A DNA stretch of 64,000 nucleotides from Filosporella fistucella (lineage: Eukaryota; Ascomycota; Leotiomycetes; Helotiales). Made by a program: the position numbers and the translations under genes. The DNA lies in contig JAQJZZ010000010.1 of the NCBI GenBank assembly GCA_030077755.1, positions 868,001 through 932,000 on the forward strand. Direction: 5' to 3'. The notes beneath the pieces are model-generated. The model was not told the origin of the DNA, made no database searches, and was given only the letters and a program-made list of their open reading frames with translations. Within the stretch, counting starts at the first letter, position 1. Every line of letters starts with the position of its first letter. Positions 60,400 through 64,000 of the stretch are shown here, piece after piece.

Positions 60400-61408
60400 T
60401 CAAGCAATGCTGGATGCTCTATGGCTCTCGACCGGTGGTCTCCTCTTTGGTGGAGGGCCTTTCCTGTAGAATATTCTCTCGGCATTCACAACCAGGCCTC
60501 GATCATCTTCTTGAGTCGAACCCTTGGCTCCAGCAGGTCCCCTTGTACTTATCAGATCATCCATAGTTTGCTCCCACAACTGATGTCTCGCATATTTTTT
60601 TGGATCTCTGCTTGCTGCGTTTCTCACGTCCTTCTCCTTTCCGGCCTTAGCAACTCTTGTTAACCTCCTGAGAGCTTCTTCTCCCTGCCTAGCTGTCTTG
60701 GCAGCCTCCTCTCGAATCTTTCTCGGATCTGTCTCTCGTGCGGATTCCTTCTCTGTCCACTTGTACGTGTGCTTACTTGGAAATGGGGGGAAGTTACTTG
60801 GAATATATGCGCACGCCTTTTTGTCTGATTCTCCGCTGAGCTCCAGTCCAAGCAATATATTTCCGGGAGCGACGGGGAGTGGTTCATCTGGAAGCTCTTC
60901 TAGAGCCACCATGAGCTTTTCTGCAGAAATGGGATTACGAAGATGAGGTTCTAAAGAGGCTATCGGTATGTTGAAATGATCGAGAGTGTATGAGTAGTCC
61001 AGAGGTGTAGGGAATTCTCGGCGGCCATGGTTCATGTAGGAAGTCAACGTCGCAAGGAAGTGAGTCGCATCTATAAAAGTCATTAGAGCACACAGAGACT
61101 CGGTTTAAGAACGAACAAGTATCCACTTCCGCGCACATTGCCTCCAGAGCCTCTTTGGAAGCTCCTGTGAACCCCACATGCTCCAAAGCCAACGCGACCG
61201 AACGAGCAAGGAGGATATCAGGATGGTCGTTAAACATCGTAATTTTCTCAGGCTTTACAACAGAGCCCTCATCTGGCGGAGGCGTGCGAGGTAGAGTAGG
61301 TTCGATACGCACTCTCTTGCTTGAGCGCTCGTCGATGCTGCTGCCATCGCTGTCTGAGGGAGTGTTGCGCTTTCGAGAAACCGGGGAGATAGGTTCCATT
61401 GGGGCCAT
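60400..61408 (-). CDS. TAF8: TFIID subunit TAF8 (histone-fold)
   Basis: General transcription factor subunit that pairs with TAF10 and bridges to TAF2. Two exons, 61408-61117 and 61070-60400, give 320 residues; the 46-nt intron uses donor GTTCGT. The N-terminus is polar with RKRNT and SSKRVRIE (nuclear-localisation-type). A histone fold follows: LLARSVALALEHVGFTGASK and, across the intron, DTYATHFLATLTSYMNHGRR. The characteristic proline-rich TAF8 motif FPPFPSKHTYKWT is near the middle. The C-terminal half is basic and rich in Glu/Lys. COX9 starts 282 nt away on the other strand. Confidence 0.95.
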
Positions 61409-61690
61409 CGAGATAACCTTACTTATCGAGGGCGCAGATTGAAAAGTTTGCAGCTACCCAGTGCACAGCGTTCATGCTCGAATTCGAAGTCCCAAGTTCC
61501 GAGAAATAAATAGTTGTATTGTGCAAGGCGGGTTGCACGGAGACAGTATCATTGCCAAACGGAGAATGCCGGCTCGGCAACTTGACGCTTAGCGTTGAAA
61601 GTCGAACCATCGAATTCACCTCCTACCTTCAACCTCACGATCACGAACCACAATACAGAGCTTTCCAGTAAAGTTCACAAATCAAACACA

Positions 61691-62158
61691 ATGGCAATCA
61701 GACCAATTACTGGTGTGAGTTATCCTCGTCCTTCGCAGCAGATTGCGTTCTTCCCAATCGGGTGGTGGAAGCTCCGGAATCATGGGCTGATTTTCTTCTC
61801 TGTAGATGCTCCGACGGGGACTCGTTCTTGACCTCAGTGTCGCTTTCGGTATGTGATGCTCGAAACTCAATTGGGAATCTGGACGGATTTGAATGGGGTT
61901 GGCACTCGAGTTGCGGCTTTATAATATGTGGAGGGGTCATAAGAGTATCGGAGGCTGATTGTACATTGAATAGGTCTCGGAACAAGCTTTGGATATGCTT
62001 TCTGGTATGCTTTTCACAACTAAAACTAGCACTCTTATCTACTGGTCAGGTTACTTATAGTTTCTTACAGGTACGGCTACCACGTTCCAGCTGTCGCCAA
62101 ACGAGACAAGTACTACTCGAAGTTGGAGGACCAGAGAGCAGCGAATGCTGCAGCATAG
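61691..62158 (+). CDS. COX9: Cytochrome c oxidase subunit COX9 (VIIa family)
   Basis: Small nuclear-encoded subunit of respiratory complex IV in the mitochondrial inner membrane. Four exons joined by hand: 61691-61714, 61806-61848, 61974-62004 and 62071-62158; 61 residues in total. The protein opens MAIRPITGMLRRGLVLDLSV, continues AFGLGTSFGYAFWYGYHVPA (one membrane helix) and ends in a polar KLEDQRAANAAA tail. This is the standard fungal Cox9 pattern with no cleaved presequence. All three introns have GT...AG ends (GTGAGT, GTATGT and GTATGC donors), and the exons keep frame across each join. Confidence 0.95.
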
Positions 62159-64000
62159 ATGTGGTCTTGGTTTAGAAGGGACGAGCAGTCAATTTGGAGT
62201 ATGTCGGTTATGTTGAAGGCAGAGATTGGTGGATGAGGAGCGTGGGATCATCAGTTGTACATTACCAACATTCGATGGAACTTTGGCAATGCATACCCGT
62301 TCCTGATACCTGTTTCATGACTGGAAAAAGTTCCATTGAGAGCGAGTTCACTGTGTGTTGGGAGCTGGGGTAGCAAAGAGTAAGTACCAAGAAATCAGTG
62401 AGAGGAGATCGTTATTCTTCCGCCTAGTGTTGGTGTTGTTACTTGTTGAATCAGAAGCCGACGAGTACCGCTAGATCGGACTACCTGCTTGAGCTTGCAG
62501 GTCACAAATGAAACCTTAAGTAAGCTTAGTTGTGCCTCTAGAACCTTTCCCTACCATCAAATTCCGCGATTTTCTGACGTGGTGGAAGTCCTCGGCCTAA
62601 ATGGCCATCCTTCCTGCATGTTTTGCTGCGGTAGCTGTCATTGTGGAGTTGTCAGTACCTTATTTATGATGAATATATAAACCTGTTTTGCTTGCGCTCC
62701 ATTTTATGGAGAAGTTCTATGTCACTAGCCTCTTGCAAAGCACGTATAACACTTGTTTGGATTCGAAGCTCTCCAAAGCCTCATTCACCTGTAATGGTTT
62801 TCATCACATCCCGAACCAATTCCGTAAATGGAGAAATTGGAAGATACATTTCGATACAGCCCCGTTTATCTCGGGTCTCTTGAAGATCTTTTACTGAATT
62901 CCGTGTCAAATCCTGTATTGAAAGGGGATGTCTGGATTACGTTTGCGATTCCGCCTTCTCTGTCTTCTCGTTCTGACTCTCGTGCCCTTGACCGGGTGTT
63001 CCAGGCAAATATCTGCCACATCTCTCTCTCTCTCTCTCTGGCGTTTCTCTCAAACGAAGTAAGGTTGTGATCTTGACAATAGCTTTGTGGCACCTCTCTT
63101 TCGCGCGAACTTAGTAGCCATCCTAAGCGCCGGTTCCATACTCGCCATTGTGCTCGTTGAATGACCGATGTGGGTATGGAGCTGTTACCTGACGCTTATA
63201 GACTGAGCCTGTCAAGGCATGGGTCTTTTTTCTTGTCATGGAAGCCAACGACTAACCTTGAATATGTGATCACTACATGTACACCTGATTTGAAGGAGTG
63301 AATCTCAGAAGTAGTCTGTGCGTGATGCCTTCAAGATTGTAGTTCTTCTCACAAGTTCATACCCACTCTCTATGTTTCGGAAATATAGCCTCGAACTGCA
63401 ATCCTCCATACTCGAATGATATATCCTTCATAGGTAGGCCTCCTACCGTTGACTTCGAAACTTCGAAATGATCAGGGTAATATGAATTTAATGCGAGGAC
63501 CATAGAACTGAAGCCCCCGTCGCTGTTGTTGGTTCTTTGAGTACCAGAGCGGAACTGAAATCTAGTCGAATTCCAGTTCTGTAATTGTGGTTCAGATACT
63601 CCAACTATCCTCTAGAAATAATAGGACAGTTTGAATAAATGGCAGGGACTCCGGAAGGTAGATTCTGTCACGTGGAGCTGAATCCCCTTCAGTAGTAGTG
63701 CGCAACACAAATGAATCACAGTTCTTCTTGAAAATTGGGCCTTATGAATACCTACGTAATCCTCCAGAGTAGATAGGGAATAAGATCATAAAACAAAACC
63801 TAGACAATTAACATCTAACTTTTCTCTCGTTGAATTTCCTATGAAAAAAGAGCCATATAGTTTGAATGTAATCAATTGCTTATGTTGAGGTTGCGCTTTA
63901 GATGCACCTACTCGTCGGCTTTAAATGTAATAATTTTGCCTCCTCGCCCAGCTCGTCGGTTACAGCAACTCCGAATTTCACCAACTTCCCCTCTTACTTG
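62159..64000. other. Intergenic region at the window end
   Basis: About 1.8 kb. A (CT)n run lies at 63024-63042. No supported gene; the frames at 62641-63093 are in stop-rich or repeat-like sequence. The right-hand neighbouring gene is outside the window. Confidence 0.5.

Overview
The window is nuclear DNA of a filamentous ascomycete. Genes are split by short introns of about 46-100 nt with GTAAGT/GTATGT-type donors and CTAAC-like branch points, and the gene set is typical of Pezizomycotina (SOM1, fungal COX9, SKN1/KRE6, RCM1/SSN6-type corepressor, fungal RFC1). Long, pyrimidine-rich intergenic stretches and the protein styles suggest a Leotiomycetes-like fungus, but that placement is inference. 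No CRISPR array, prokaryotic operon or intact transposon was seen.

Layout. 1-1167: AT-rich, with a degenerate direct repeat. 1168-3340 (-): SKN1/KRE6 cell-wall glucan synthesis protein. 3341-7729: no supported gene. 7730-8706 (-): three-exon conserved fungal protein with an acylation-type N-terminus. 9045-10399 (-): ribosomal protein uL3. 10923-12037 (+): broken NACHT/STAND fragment, followed by a degenerate repeat. 12574-15659 (-): TPR corepressor SSN6/CYC8. 15660-22790: 7 kb without genes but with many short tandem repeats. 22791-23907 (-): TMEM115-like Golgi rhomboid-fold protein. 25510-27546 (+): LisH/WD40 protein of the SIF2/TBL1 family. 29028-29460 (+): small secreted protein. 29983-31814 (-) and 32518-34394 (+): sugar transporter and GH51 arabinofuranosidase, head to head. 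35002-37083 (-): zinc-knuckle protein with 12 CCHC modules. 39155-40295 (+): aldo-keto reductase / Kv-beta-like. 40475-41380 (-): single-pass PY-motif membrane protein. 41913-42227 (+): TFB5. 42595-43470 (-): mitochondrial uL16. 43797-47235 (+): RFC1. 47581-49674 (-): second sugar transporter. 51811-52755 (-): dienoyl-CoA isomerase. 53201-56080 (-): intronless 959-aa isochorismatase-AlkB-GST fusion. 58916-59589 (-): RAD51-paralogue/XRCC2-like. 59711-60083 (+): SOM1. 60400-61408 (-): TAF8. 61691-62158 (+): COX9. The rest is intergenic.

Functional picture. Most genes are housekeeping: transcription (SSN6, SIF2, TAF8, TFB5), translation (uL3, mitochondrial uL16), replication/repair (RFC1, XRCC2-like, AlkB fusion), mitochondria (SOM1, COX9) and lipid oxidation. 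Several sit as head-to-head pairs with short shared promoters (uL16m/RFC1, PY-protein/TFB5, XRCC2-like/SOM1, TAF8/COX9). The transporter/arabinofuranosidase pair looks like a small carbon-use module: its shared promoter holds a perfect CGG-N11-CCG palindrome and CreA-type sites. The most unusual gene is the isochorismatase-AlkB-GST fusion, whose isochorismatase-like domain has Ser where the family nucleophile Cys would be. Four small split genes (TFB5, COX9, SOM1 and the N-terminal part of the acylated protein) were resolved by joining exons by hand.
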